Below, piece by piece: positions 22,243 through 34,042 of a stretch of DNA of 64,000 nucleotides. Position numbers and translations under genes: made by a program. Source of the DNA: Capsaspora owczarzaki ATCC 30864 (taxonomy: Eukaryota > Opisthokonta > Filasterea); contig NW_011887294.1 of the NCBI RefSeq assembly GCF_000151315.2, positions 1,085,862-1,149,861 on the forward strand, given 5' to 3'. The number at the start of each line of letters is the position of its first letter. Positions within the stretch are counted from its first letter, which is position 1. Under the pieces are notes generated by a model that made no database searches, was not told where the DNA came from, and worked only from the letters and a program-made list of their open reading frames with translations.

Positions 22243-24894
22243 TTATTCCATAGAGTGGTAACCCGCGCTGGTAGTAGCGAATGGCTTTCGGGAGCGACGG
22301 CGCCGAAGGGCGACAAACAGCGCAGCCAACAACAGGAGAGCAAACACGCCACCAATCACTCCTCCAATAATAGGCCCAGAAGATGCATCACTTGAATCCT
22401 TTGGAGCATTGGATGCAGATGCGGCAGATGCGGCAGATGTCTGCCAAACGGATGAGGCACTGGCAGCGGACGCGGACGCCTCAGTGGCCATTGACGCTGA
22501 GGACGCAGCATCGAGGGAAGCAACGGATGCCGAGACAGCGGACACAAGAGACGCAGCCGAAGCAGAAGCAATCGAAGGGAACGGAACGCAGGATCCACTC
22601 AGCATGCCGTATCCGTCATAGCACTGAGTGCAGGGATCAGATGAATTGCAGGTCAGACAATTGATCCCGCAACAAGAACTAGACCCAGCAGCAAAGCAGG
22701 TAGCACAGGCTGTATCGCACTCTGCAGAACATAGGTCAGTGAAGTGATCACAGGTACAGTCCAGTCAAGGCGGAACTTACGGTACGGTACGGATGCACTG
22801 CCGTATGTGCTGGGCGGAGCGACAGTATTCCCGCCAAAGGTAAAGTTGTTGGGGTACAATGGTTTGTAGTAATAAAAATCAGGAGCCGACAAATACAAGT
22901 TATTGGGCAAGCCCTGAAACAGACCCGGCGGCAAAGTGGTGAAGGGATTGTTATCCAAAGCCCTGCAAGTGTCGCAAAGTCAGAGGCAAATTGAATACGT
23001 GCATTAAGAGTTCTTTGCTTACAAGACTTGCAGTGTAGTCAGCTCTGTGAACGCAGAGGCGGGAATGCTGGTGATCTGGTTGTAGTTCAGCAGACTACAT
23101 CAACGAGTGAGCCACTTTTTTTGTGTGACGTGTGGTCGTTTTTTTTTTCCTTTTGGCTTACAACATTGTCAGTGCGCTCAGCCCCGTGAATGCGTTTGCG
23201 GAAATGCTGGTGATCGTGTTGTTGTACACTTGCCTACAGACAGAATCACAAGAAAAAATCATCGAGCGATGCGCTTGTGATTCTGCATGGCCTCTTTGTT
23301 CGCTTACAAGACAGTCAGCGAGGGCAAGCCTGCGAATGAGTTTGCAGCAATAGTGGTGATGAGGTTGTTGTGCAGATACCTGGATATAATGTCACAAAGA
23401 GTGAGTCGATTGCGCGTGATTATGCATGTCTTTGCTTGTTTACAAGAGTTTCAGTGCATTCAAGCCTGTGAATGCGTTTGCAGAAATGGCGGTGATCTGG
23501 TTGTTGAGCAGACTCCTAAAAGTAGTGTCACAGAAAGTTAGGCGACTGGCGCGTGATTCATGTTTTTGCTTCCTTACAATTGAGTTAACGCGCTCAACCC
23601 TGTGAATGTATTTGCAGCCAGGCTGCTCATCTGGTTGAAGTACAGTCGCCTACAGACAGTGTCGAAGAAACGTGAGTGCGTGTGTGTGTGTGTCGCCCTT
23701 TGGCTTGTCTTTGCCGACTTACAAGTCTGTCAGCGAGCTCAGGTCTGCGAATGCGTTTGCGGAAATGCTGGTGATCTGATTGTAGGACAAATCCCTACAG
23801 ATGGAGTTGCTAACGAGTGAGCCGTCTGGGCTTTGATGTTGCGAAATGTTTGGCTTGCTTACAGGTAAGCCAGCTTGGTAAGGCCCGTGAATGCGTTTGC
23901 AGAAATGCTGGTGATCCTGTTGCCGTATAGATACCTGGGAAAGTCGCAAAACGAGTGAGCCAGTTGCCTTGATCCTTCAGTTCATTGCTTACTTACAACT
24001 TTTGCAGCGAGCGCAGGTCTGCAAATGCGCTTGCAGAAATGCTGGTGATCTGGGTTTGATACAGAAACCTACAGATCGGGTCACCAAAAAAAGTGAGTCG
24101 TTTGAGCCATTCTTGGTGGATTTGCTTGCTTGCTTACATTTGTGTCAGCGCACTCAAGCCCGCAAATGCGTTTGCAGAAATGCTGGTGATCGGGGTGTTG
24201 TCCAGAGATCTGCGGACGAGTCGCCAAGGAGTGAGTTGCATGTCGGTGGGTTCCTTCGCGTGTGTAGCTTGCTTACAATTGTGTCAGCTTGGTAAGGTCT
24301 GTGAATGCCGAGGCGGACATGCTGGTGATCGGGTTGCTTCCCAGAGATCTTCACATCGAGCCAGTCGCAGACGAGTGAGCCACTTGTGCATGATTCTTCC
24401 TGTTGTGGCTTTGCTTACAAGAGCGTCAGCGCGCTCAGGCCTGTGAATGCGGTTGCAGGAATGCTGGTGATTTGGTTGACGTCCAGAGTTCTGCGGACGA
24501 GTCGCAGCCAACAACGAGTGAGTTGCTTGAATGCGATTCCTCGCGTCGTTTCTTGCTTACAAGATCGTCAGCCGAGTCAGGCTTGCGAATGCGTTTGCAG
24601 GAATGCTGGTGATATTGTTGGTGTACAGAAGCCTAGCGAGAGAGTCGCCAATGAGGAGAGCGACGCTTCCAATCTCTAGAATTTACTGCAGTTGACAACT
24701 TACAGCTGCGTCGTGGCGGTTGGGATTCCGCCTGGAATAGCTGTGAGAGAGTTTCCGTGGCAATCGACAGTAGTTCCTGAGCAACCGCACACCGCGCCAA
24801 TGCCGCAAGCGTTGGCTGCCTGAGCCAACTGGACGTGATTGGCCACGCAAATTAACAGCAGAACGAGACCAAAGGCAAATCCGTTCGGTTTCAT
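22243..24894 (-). CDS. LRR single-pass membrane receptor-like protein
   Basis: Fifteen exons, about 571 residues. Exon 1 (24894-24704) encodes a signal peptide (hydrophobic GLVLLLICVANHVQLAQA) and a cysteine-rich LRR N-cap with the fragment NSLTAIPGGIPTATTQL. Twelve exons of exactly 72 nt follow (24632-24561, 24490-24419, 24348-24277, 24209-24138, 24068-23997, 23934-23863, 23794-23723, 23649-23578, 23515-23444, 23379-23308, 23233-23162, 23094-23023). All are phase 2, each one 24-residue repeat of the LxxNQITSIPANAFTGL type. Exon 14 (22962-22781) ends the solenoid with NPFTTLPPGLF. Exon 15 (22721-22243) has a CxxxCxxC-rich juxtamembrane segment, an Ala/Ser-rich stalk, a transmembrane helix (GVIGGVFALLLLAALFVAL), an RRRR stop-transfer and a short tail ending GYHSME. 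This resembles extracellular LRR receptors. The ligand is unknown and no intracellular signalling domain is present. Confidence 0.85.
23023..24632 (-). repeat. Tandem array of exon-plus-intron units (LRR cassettes)
   Basis: Twelve units, each a 72-nt exon plus an intron of about 50-110 nt. The introns are also related: many share a GTCGC..ACGAGTGAGCCA-type core just after the exon. Whole exon-intron units were therefore duplicated, not only the coding repeats. Confidence 0.85.
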
Positions 24895-25871
24895 CTTGAC
24901 AAAATCAATCATAAAGGGCTGTGGATCTGAGACAATTTTGTGTTTTTGACCAAAAGTGAGCTTGCGTCGTTTGGACATCCGCAACATCACAGTGCTGAGA
25001 TTATGTTCTCTACATGTATGTGTCTGAGTGAGTGAGAGTGTGAGTGAGTGTGAGTGAGTGAGTGAGTGTGAGTTCTAAGTTGTTATTCTTGCACATGATC
25101 AGACCGACGCTGCAGCTCAGCGTGCAACCAGTGTGCCCTCCGCCAGCGCGCCCTTCTTTTTGGTCACTTGCACTGCCACACACTGACAGATCGCGCCTGC
25201 AAGAGTTCTGGGGAGCAAGCGAGCGGCGACGCATCTGCGCCCGTCGGCACCAAAAACCGCGCAGCCGTTGTTGATTGCGATTTTCCGTTGTTTCTTCGTG
25301 TCGCCCCGTCGTTCCTCTGCTTGACTTGATCATCGTAGTGTAGCCGAGATCATCAGAAGATTCGAGGTGAGGCGGGGTCGGAGAGACAGAGAGATCAGCG
25401 AACGAGTGCTACGGTTTGTGCATTCGACAGAGGGCCACCCCCGACCTGGTCGTTGCGCTGCTCATCGCCGAACTTTCGCAGTACGGCAGCTGTATTGCTT
25501 CAAAGTCAGCGTGAAGATCGAACTGGAATATGCGCTTGGTTTGGCTTTGGTTTGATGCTGCGCTTTTGGCTTGGAATTGTTGTTACCAATTGGCAAGGAA
25601 GCACGACTGGTCGGCCAAAACTTCAGAAGCAAAAAATCGGGCTCGTCATCAGCAATAAGTGTTGAAGTGAAAAGCTCGAACTTGCATCTTGAAGAGGGGT
25701 TATCATTGATATCGCCATGAACGTCTCAGAATTTGCGCCGTCACTCCTCATTTCGCTCGCTTCTACACTTGTTTTCCCCTTCTCCCCCCCCCTTTTTTTT
25801 CTCTTTTGATAAATATTCTGGTTTTGACGTGCTCCTGACTCTTGTTACTTGTCTTGACCCCTGGGCGACAG
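24895..25871. other. Divergent promoter region and CDK gene 5'UTR
   Basis: Lies between the start of the minus-strand LRR gene and the start of the plus-strand kinase gene. It contains a GTGA tandem repeat, and a likely 5'UTR intron of the kinase gene: a GTGAGG donor at 25367 and a GCGACAG acceptor directly before the ATG at 25872. No coding sequence seen. Confidence 0.5.
25024..25073 (+). repeat. GTGA-type tandem repeat
   Basis: A run of TGAGTGAG/TGTGAG units about 50 bases long in the divergent promoter. Confidence 0.85.
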
Positions 25872-28800
25872 ATGGAGCAGAGTGAGAGTGGCAATCCCAC
25901 CACAGCCACTGCTCCTGCTGCAGCGGCAGCCCCGACCAGGCCGTCCATCAGCTTCAACAGCAGCACAAACAGCTACGTGCGCAACGTCGATGCTTCCGCT
26001 GATGCCGCCGATGCCGATGCCGATGCTGCAGCAGACGATCGTGGCGGTAGTGGTAGTGGTTACTCATCACGAAGCAGGCACAGGCGCAGAGACACTGGCT
26101 CGGGCTCTGCTGCTGCCGGCTCAAGATCAGGCCAAGGCGCGGGTGCTGCTGGCTCTGGAGGATTTCGCCGCGATGAGCGTGTCTCATCATCATCGTCGTC
26201 GGCGTCGTGGCACGACCGCTCGCGCAATGGCGGTGATGATCGTCGAGACTCGCATCGACGCAAGGACAGCGGCGATCACCACCACTACCATCGCAGTGGG
26301 TCGCGCTCCACGCATCACGACAGCAGGTTTGAGAGTGGGAATGGCAGTGCTCGTGGCCATGGCCATAGTGGTAACAGTCATAACAGTGGCAGCAGCGATG
26401 CTGCTCATCGCGATCGACACGACGAGCGAGACCGAGACCGAGGCCGCGAACGCGACGAACGCGACGAACGCGGCGAACGCGGCGACGACCACGACCAAAG
26501 CAGGACCTTCACCACAGCGAGCAGTGACCCTGCGGCCCACGGTGGCAGCATCAGCAGCGGCAGCAGCGGCGGCGACGGCAGCAGCAACGACATTCTCAGC
26601 CAGCAGCAGCAGCAGCAGCAGCAACGGCGCACCACCACGACGACGACGACGACTGCCGGCGCTGATCCTCTGGTGCTGCACGCCGAGCCCAGCACCCAGG
26701 ATCGAAGCAAAGTCCATGGCGAGCATGCTGCCGAGGCTGCACACGACCGGCTCCAGCCGCACGACTACCACGCGCAGGTTGGCGCAAATCTGCGATCTCT
26801 CAACGACAACGACGATCGCGCTGCCGCGACTGCTCTTGGCCCGTATGGCCAACATGGTCCCTATGGCCATCATGGTGCTGATGCTGGAACTGTGTTTGCG
26901 ACCGGCAGCGTCGACCCCGTCGCAGCTGCATTGGGTGTTGCTAGTATGAGCGCTGGTGCTGCAGGTTTTGGCTTTGTTGCCACCGATGCCTCGAACGACG
27001 TGGACGATGCTGTCGTTGCATTGGCAGCCGCGGCAGCCACAAACGACGTGGTGATTCCTCTGTCAGCCGTCATGCAGCACGGACAGGAGAAGCGACGCGA
27101 ACGCAAGTGGAACGGAACAACAAGTGCGCCACCGCCGCCGCCACACAACCGACACGACGAGGGATTGCATCGCAAGTTCAGAGGTGGAGGTCGCGGTCGC
27201 AGCCCAGGGCGTCGACGGAGTCGCAGTCGCAGCCCGAGCCGTAGTCGTAGCCCAAGCCGTAGCCCAAGTCGGCATCATGGCCGCTCGCACAACCGTGATT
27301 ACCATCGCCGGGGTCGCAGCAAAAGTCCTCGTCGAAGCCGGAGCCGCAGTCCTCGTGACCGCAGTCGTAGTCCCCATCATGCGTCCAGCCGAGGGCATCG
27401 CAGTGGTCGCGCTGCCTCGCAGTCTCCGCCACCACACACCACCAGCAGCAACAAGGGAGACGATTCAAACATGACAGCAGACCCGAACGAGAGCGTCTCT
27501 GGCGCACACCCACCATCGGCGACAACACATGCTGAACCGACAGGAGCCGCTGACAATCCCGAGAAGGACGTGCCAGCGGACTCAAAGTCAAGCTCGAAAC
27601 AGCAATCTCGAGGCCTTCCCTCCCACCGTGACTCCAAAAGCTCGTCCTACAAGCGGTCTGGCGAGTCCTCTAGTCGCTTTGGCTCACGTCGAGATACATA
27701 TGGCAGGAAGCGCACTCGCTCTCCCTCACGATCCCGGAGTAGATCGCCAACGTCGCGCGCGCGCTCCCATTCGCGATCGCCCTCACGCTCAAGATCACCG
27801 CATGATGACCGTAGGAGTCGCCACGGAGGAGATGACGCTGGTCGTGAACGCGCACGGCAGCGACGCGAGAAGGATGCCGAACCCGCTGCGAGCGAGCAAG
27901 AAGGCCAAGATACAGCTGCAGCTCTCCCTCGTACAGGCGAAGACGATGTCGCTGCCGCTGTCGCTGCCGACGGCGACGCAGCGTCTGCGGACATGCCTGC
28001 AGCGTCCAGCGAAGAAGCTCGTCTGCGTGATTTGGAACTGCTCGAGCTCGAGCGCGAGCGCGACCGCAAAAAGTCTCGCGACCGCCACCACGACTCGGAC
28101 TCTGGCTTTAGCGATCGTCGCGGGAGCAGTCGATCCGACCGGCGGCACACTGATGATCGCCGGCGCGATGACAGCAGGTCGCACAGAGACGATGGCGGCC
28201 ATCGCCGCGACTTTGAAGACCGCACCCGGTTTGGCAAAAGTGCCCGCGAGTACCGCTTTATCAGCAAGAATTCGGGCGGCAACGACGCAATGAGCCCCAC
28301 TCGTCGCGGCGAGGCGGCCAGTTCCAGCGGGTCCTTCCCGCCTCCACCGGCAGGTTTTGCACACCCTCAATCTGCTGGGGGGCCCATGTACCAACCGAAC
28401 GCGTTCGACAATCCCGCCGCTGCCGCCGCCGCAGCCGCCGCCTCCGCCTATGCGCAGCAGTATCAGCAGTATCAACAATACCAGCTCCAACAATTCCAAT
28501 TCATGCACCAGCACCAGCAAGCCGCAATGGCGATGGCTGCCGCTGCTGCTGCGTCGGGCTCGTACGGGTTTCCCGGCGTCGGAACCGGGGGCGGCATGCC
28601 GGACGCTGCCGCACAAGCGCAGTATCAGGCACTCATGCAGTATCAATTACTTTTCCGGCAGCAGCAAATGCTGCAACAACAGCAGCAGCAGCAACAGCAG
28701 CAGCAACAACAGCAACAACCGCAACAAGAGCTTCCACCTCAGCAGCAGCAGCAATCATCCGACGCAACCAATTCAACCAACACCAATCCCGTCACTGCGA

Positions 28801-30486
28801 CAGGCGACACTACGGCGGTACCCGCAGACGCTAGTGCTGGCGGGGCTCCAGCTAGGCGTGTATGGCAACCCGCGTTTGTGGAAGACGCATACGTCATTCT
28901 CGAGCAAGTCGGGCAAGGCGCCTATGGCAAAGTGTACAAGGCGAGCAACCGCGCGACGGGCGAGATTGTTGCGCTCAAGCGTATTCGTCTGGACCGCGAG
29001 AAGGAGGGCTTTCCCGTGTCGGCCGTTCGCGAAATCAATCTGCTTCGTCGCCTCCGTCATCCCAACATTCTGTGCTTGAAGGACATTGTGACTGAACGCT
29101 CCGATGATGCCGCGAGCAGTCCGTCCCCCAAGCCGTCCGAGTTGTCTGGAGGTGAAGGCGGCCATGCGACCTCAGCGACGGCATCCGTACGCGCCGACCC
29201 AGTCGTCGAGTGGTCGCGAAACTCGCCCACCATGCAGCGCATTTTCCAGCAATCAGGCCCTCCGCGCCCGCGCCCAAAGCTTTCCGATAGCGTCTACCTC
29301 GTGTTTGAGTACATGGACCACGATCTTTCCGGCCTGCTCCATTCAGGCCTGATGCAGTTTTCGGTCGACCAGGTGCGATCCCTCATGTACCAAATCATAC
29401 AGGGCGTCAACCATTGCCATCAAAACAACATTTTCCATCGCGATCTCAAGGGAGCCAATTTGCTCGTCAACAAGCATGGCGAGGTCAAGCTGGCCGACTT
29501 TGGCCTTGCGCGCGCCTTTATTGAAGAGCGTCGCGCCTACACAAACGAAGTCATCACACTCTACTACCGGCCTCCAGAGCTCCTTCTCAAGGAGACTGAA
29601 TACGGCCCGGAGGTTGATGTTTGGAGCTGCGGGTGAGTGTGTTGTTTTTGGCTTGCGTTGGTTTGAGGTTTTTTGACTTTTGGATTGCGTTTGTTTTGGG
29701 GGGGGTTGCCGGCAACGCGCCTCGATGTCTTGGATTCTCACTCGTCATCCCCTTTGTAGATGCATCCTGGCTGAAATGCTCGGAAATCAAGTCGCTTTCC
29801 CAGGTCGAACTGAGACGGAGCAACTTGATTTGATTGCGCGGGTTTGTGGCACTCCCTGCGAAGAGAATTGGCCAGGAGTGTCCAATCTGCTGCAGCAGAC
29901 TACTTTCAAGCGGCAGTATCCGCGACGACTACATGAGCACTTTCACTCGTAAGCCTTTTTTGAGATCGTGTCGGGGGAGATTTTGCTCGATGGTTGTTGT
30001 CACAAGATTTTTTTGTTTGTTTTGGGGCTTTTAAGGCTAACTTGGGCGCCGTGCCTTTTCCTTAGATTCCCTCCGGATGCGCTTGATCTTTTGGACAAAC
30101 TCCTCGTGTTGGATCCCAGGCGACGAATCACCGCGGCCGAGGCGTTGAATCATCCCTTCTTTACTCAGGTTGCGTTCCAAATCTACGCAACGTAAGTATC
30201 TCCGGTGTCCCTCCCTATTTCTCTCTTGGCTTGCGACACTGACGGATTATTTCATGTGTCTCACCTCAGACTGCCGACGGATTTGGATTGCCACGAGTTC
30301 GTCACGAAAAAACTCAAGCAAAAACCCAAGCCCCAATCAGAGAGCGAGCCCCAGGCAGGCGATGCTTCAAACAAGCAACCGTCTTCCTCCAAGCCATCTG
30401 GCGATGCTACTGACGCCCCTGTCTCGATGACAGTTGATCAAGATAATTCGAGTTCTGAAGCAAAGAGCATGGATTTGTCGACTTGA
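25872..30486 (+). CDS. CDK12/13-like cyclin-dependent kinase with RS-rich N-terminus
   Basis: Exons 25872-29632, 29760-29948, 30066-30191 and 30270-30486, about 1430 residues. The first 1000 residues are low complexity: Asp/Arg/Ser/His-rich, then RS dipeptide arrays ([14 protein letters not shown]), then Ala- and Gln-rich runs. The kinase starts near 1006, with [11 protein letters not shown], catalytic Lys in IVALKRI near 1036, FPVSAVREI as the C helix, [12 protein letters not shown] near 1187, DFGLARAF near 1208, and [16 protein letters not shown] with the activating Thr. After the domain, [16 protein letters not shown] matches the C-terminal extension that contacts ATP in CDK12/13. CDK12/13 with cyclin K phosphorylate Ser2 of the RNA polymerase II tail and support transcription of long DNA-repair genes. 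An insert of about 45 Ser/Pro/Gly-rich residues separates beta strands 4 and 5. CDK9 is the alternative, but the RS region and DCHE tail favour CDK12. Confidence 0.88.
28671..28749 (+). repeat. CAG/CAA repeat encoding polyglutamine
   Basis: Codes for a near-continuous glutamine run just upstream of the kinase domain. CAG and CAA are mixed. Confidence 0.95.
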
Positions 30487-30649
30487 TCTGCCAGTTTTTG
30501 GAGACGTTGTTACGTTAGTCGTTGGAAGCCGTCGTGGCTTTCTTTTTTTTATTTTTCACTCTGTTGGATGTTATTGTACTTTTATTTGTTCAACATTACA
30601 ACGTGCACGCAAAGAAACGGCCTTGTCTATGTCAATTTTCAAAACCTTC

Positions 30650-32778
30650 TCATTCAGCCTTGGTGGATTTGCGTCCTTTTCGTTGACGAAGTTCGCCTGC
30701 ATCTGTTGTTGACGTTGATGGCGCGGGTGAGGATGATGTTGCGTCGCTCGGTGCAGCCGTGTCAATTGGATCGGAACCTTCGTGTTGAGCAGCTGATTCG
30801 GTTGCTGGGGTTGATTCAATAGCAGCAGCAGCAGCAGCAGTAGTTGGGGTCGTTTCGTTGCTTGGTTCGGCGTCATCGTCGTCGTCGCCGCCCTGGAATT
30901 CGTTTCGTCGCTCCGCATCAACCGGATACTTCCATCGCTGGTACAGGAAGATGAAAAAGATAATGTCTGCGCACCAAGCAACGAGCAGCGAGTGAGAGAA
31001 ATCACAATGACAAAAACGCCGACCGTGGAGCGAGTCCAGCCAGAGCACTCACCATCGCGGAAGCACGCCAGACGGTGCATGGTGGGCATTTTGATGATGA
31101 ATGCAAACAAATCGTCAATAAACGTGTTGAGGGCCTTGTAGGTCAGCATGCGCCAAGGAAGATGCGCGACGGACTGCAGCTTGTAGTTGATGAACAGCTG
31201 CGGAGTCATCATAATGAAGCCTGGAAAGAGTAGGAGCAAAGCGCGGGAATCAAGTGATGATGAGCATGCAGGCATGGACAAGCACGGTTTAAAAAGGAGT
31301 GGCACTTGCCGAAAGTGTAGACTGCGCCCACAAGCGATGCAATCACCCACGAATACCAGCTCTTGTGCGTCTCGTATACGAGCGAGTAAATCGAGTAGCA
31401 GGCAACAAGGGGCAACAAAAGCCAAGACAGGTAGCGGAAGGCAAGCTGATGTTCAACAACCACCACAAACCAAAAAGGAAGAAAAAAAAAGAAAAAAGGA
31501 AAAACACCAAGCAACGTTAGACTCCCAACAGCCAGCAAGAGTCGCTACTTGGCGCACATGACACTCACGTCGTCGTATTCTTTCGTCTTGGAGTTTTGGT
31601 ACGACTTCTTGTGGGTGTAAGTCAACCGAGGAATAATGCTGAAAATCTTGTCTTCGCTGGGCACCAGGTTGACGGCTTTGCTGACCTTCCACACCTCAAT
31701 GGCCAGACCCACGCCAGAGGAGATCAAGATCAGCCAGGAGGTATCGTTATCGAGGAGATAGAGGAAGATGATGAACTGGAATCCAATGTTCATGAAAATC
31801 GTTCGGACTGAGAGACCGGCCATCGAATCGCGCTTCTTCCAGAAGACGACGTCTGTCACCGTCAGCAACAATTCACTCTCGTGAGCACGGGGATCCAACT
31901 GTTGGGCTCGGTTTGAGTCGGCTCCTTCCGCGAAAGTGCTTACCGTTCTTGAAGGCAAGAAAATCAAACACGCTGTGAAGCAAGGACACCACCATGGTGA
32001 GACCAAGCAGGTAAGGATTGGTGTCTGTAATCATACGCTGAGCACGCACATCATGAGTGAGCAACATTTCGCATCCAGCTCCGCCGGTACTACGGAGAAT
32101 CGCAAACACACAAACCTTAAAGTTGTCGGCATCGTTCTCGCCCATCTGACCCCAGCTGTGCTGCATTTCAAACGACTGCTCCATTTGAATCAAAAGGGTC
32201 CACTTCCATAGCGACTGAAGGCTGAAGGATATTTCAAGCGGGAGCTCACTGCAGCGGGGGAGTTAGGAGCAAACGCAAACCACAAAACCCAGTTCGTGGG
32301 CGCACAATTGCAACACTTTTGCATCCACGCAGTACAGCTTGGCGCTTACGTGGTAGTCTCGTTGATGGGGTACAGATCATCGCGCATCATCCAGAAATCA
32401 TTGAAATCGAGGATGGGAAAGTAGTTGCCGGTGGTCTCCTCAAACGTGAGGTCTAGGCAAACAACAGTGAGCAACCATGCAGGGGTGAAAGTTTACTCGC
32501 GACCACAATGACGCTACTTACAGTCTTTGATCTGGGGTGGCACGCTGTTGCGGTTGAAAGCAGACTGATCCTCGACCAGATCAATCACCAGTTGGTTGCT
32601 CCAGTAAGAAATGTACACTGGCGAAAGCTTCTCGGCAAGTGCTGCAGCCCGCTGTCGCTCTTCCTCTGCGTCGTCCATGTCAGACACGAGCAGCTTTTTG
32701 AATTGCTGGTGAAGCCGCGGGCGGAAGCGAGTAATGACTGTTCCAAAGACGAGCAGCAATAAACAAAAACAACAACAA

Positions 32779-32813
<35 letters not shown>

Positions 32814-33786
32814 AATCTCAGGCTGCAAACTCAAATAGAGGCTCAACAAACAGACACGATCTGACTCACGCTTTGACTTGCACACGACGGCCGTTGCATC
32901 GTAGGCGGGATCAAATTCGTCGAGGGGAGAGCCTGCCTTGGCGATGCAAGCGTGCGCAAACAGGGTGCCGTTCGATTGTACTCGCTGTGGACAGAGGAAA
33001 TTGTCATAAGATCAGAGCTGGAGATTGCAATCTCTTCCTCCAATTCTCCAATCGGAGGATCCACCATTGAGAAACGCACCTCAGACGGATGAATGGTGGT
33101 CGTAAAGTTGGCTGAATACTTGGCGTCAGGAAGCGACGAGCCGTACACCAGGTCGGGGACGTGCCACAGCAATGTCGTCTCGTCATTGTGGAGCGGAACG
33201 AACTTGGATTGTTCTGACATGTAGACGAAAAGCTCCTAGTTTCATGGCACAAGTGAAGTGAGGCAACGCAGCAGCAAGAAGATGGAGGAGACAACCACTT
33301 GTGCTGCACATGGCACAAAGCATCGTCCACGAGCCAAAGCCACACAAACGCACAATGGGTTGGTTTGGTTTGAATAGGTTGCGACCAATCATGGCCGGGT
33401 CGGACGGAGTTGCTGGTGCGGAACCTGTCGTTCAAGGCGGAACAAAGAGAGGCGGTCAAAAAACAGAGGGAAGTGAGTGTTGCATGATGAGCGCGAGCCG
33501 ATGCTTCAAGCAAGCAGTCGCAAAACACCAGTATGAAAAGCAGAGTCTGATAGAGGCGGAACGCCGCCGCGCCCGGGGGAACAAAGGAAAGGACGCAACC
33601 CTGCTGCCTCAGCCACGACGACGACGACGACGACCCACCTTTGAAGAACAGGTTGTAGAAGGCAAACATCATCATGGCGCGATACAAAAAGTCGGAAATC
33701 GTGCTGCCCGTGCCCGCAGCTGCGCCAGGCACCGCTTCGCCGGCACGAGCGACAGCTCCACCGCCGCCCGGAGCCACGTCAGCCAT
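30650..33786 (-). CDS. CLPTM1: CLPTM1 family membrane protein
   Basis: Twelve exons (minus): 33786-33639, 33412-33354, 33235-33080, 32984-32870, 32737-32522, 32452-32350, 32248-32116, 32037-31944, 31852-31569, 31445-31310, 31220-31053 and 30966-30650, about 642 residues (human about 669). Hallmarks are NLFKPNQ then ELFVYMSE, DLVYG, NDFWMMRDDLYPINET, TNPYLLGLTMVVSLLHSVFDF, LAFKN, GLSVRT, and GFIMMTPQLFINYKLQSVAH followed by LPWRMLTYKALNTFIDDLFA. Several membrane helices lie in the C-terminal half, and the tail is acidic then Ser/Thr/Lys-rich. CLPTM1 proteins sit in the ER/Golgi and, in animals, affect trafficking of receptors such as GABA-A. Exon 2 is a 59-nt mini-exon. The intron after 31310 starts GCAAGT rather than GT. 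The mid-protein phases are fully consistent. Confidence 0.92.
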
Positions 33787-34042
33787 TTTCTTGGAGATGT
33801 CAAAATAGGAATGAAGAAAACTCAGAAAGCAAAACAACAAAGGTTTTGCTGAACTCGAGACAGACAAACGTTTGAAACAAACTTTCATCAACGAATCGGC
33901 AAAACTTCAAAGAAAAAAAGCTCAGGTTTTTTTTTTTTTTTTTTTTTTGGTTTTTTTTTTTTTTTTGGTTTTTTTTTTTTTTTTGAGTTTCCCGCCAAAT
34001 TTTTTCCAGTCTTTGTCCATTTTCTCAATCCCCGTCTTCGCG

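Noticed and set aside
25882-26949. 355-residue plus-strand frame overlapping the CDK gene start
   Set aside because: A shadow frame of the repetitive Asp/Arg/His-rich N-terminus. No family motif.
33004-33891. 295-residue minus-strand frame at the CLPTM1 5' end
   Set aside because: Reads through two introns. The CLPTM1 match needs the 59-nt mini-exon and a frame change.
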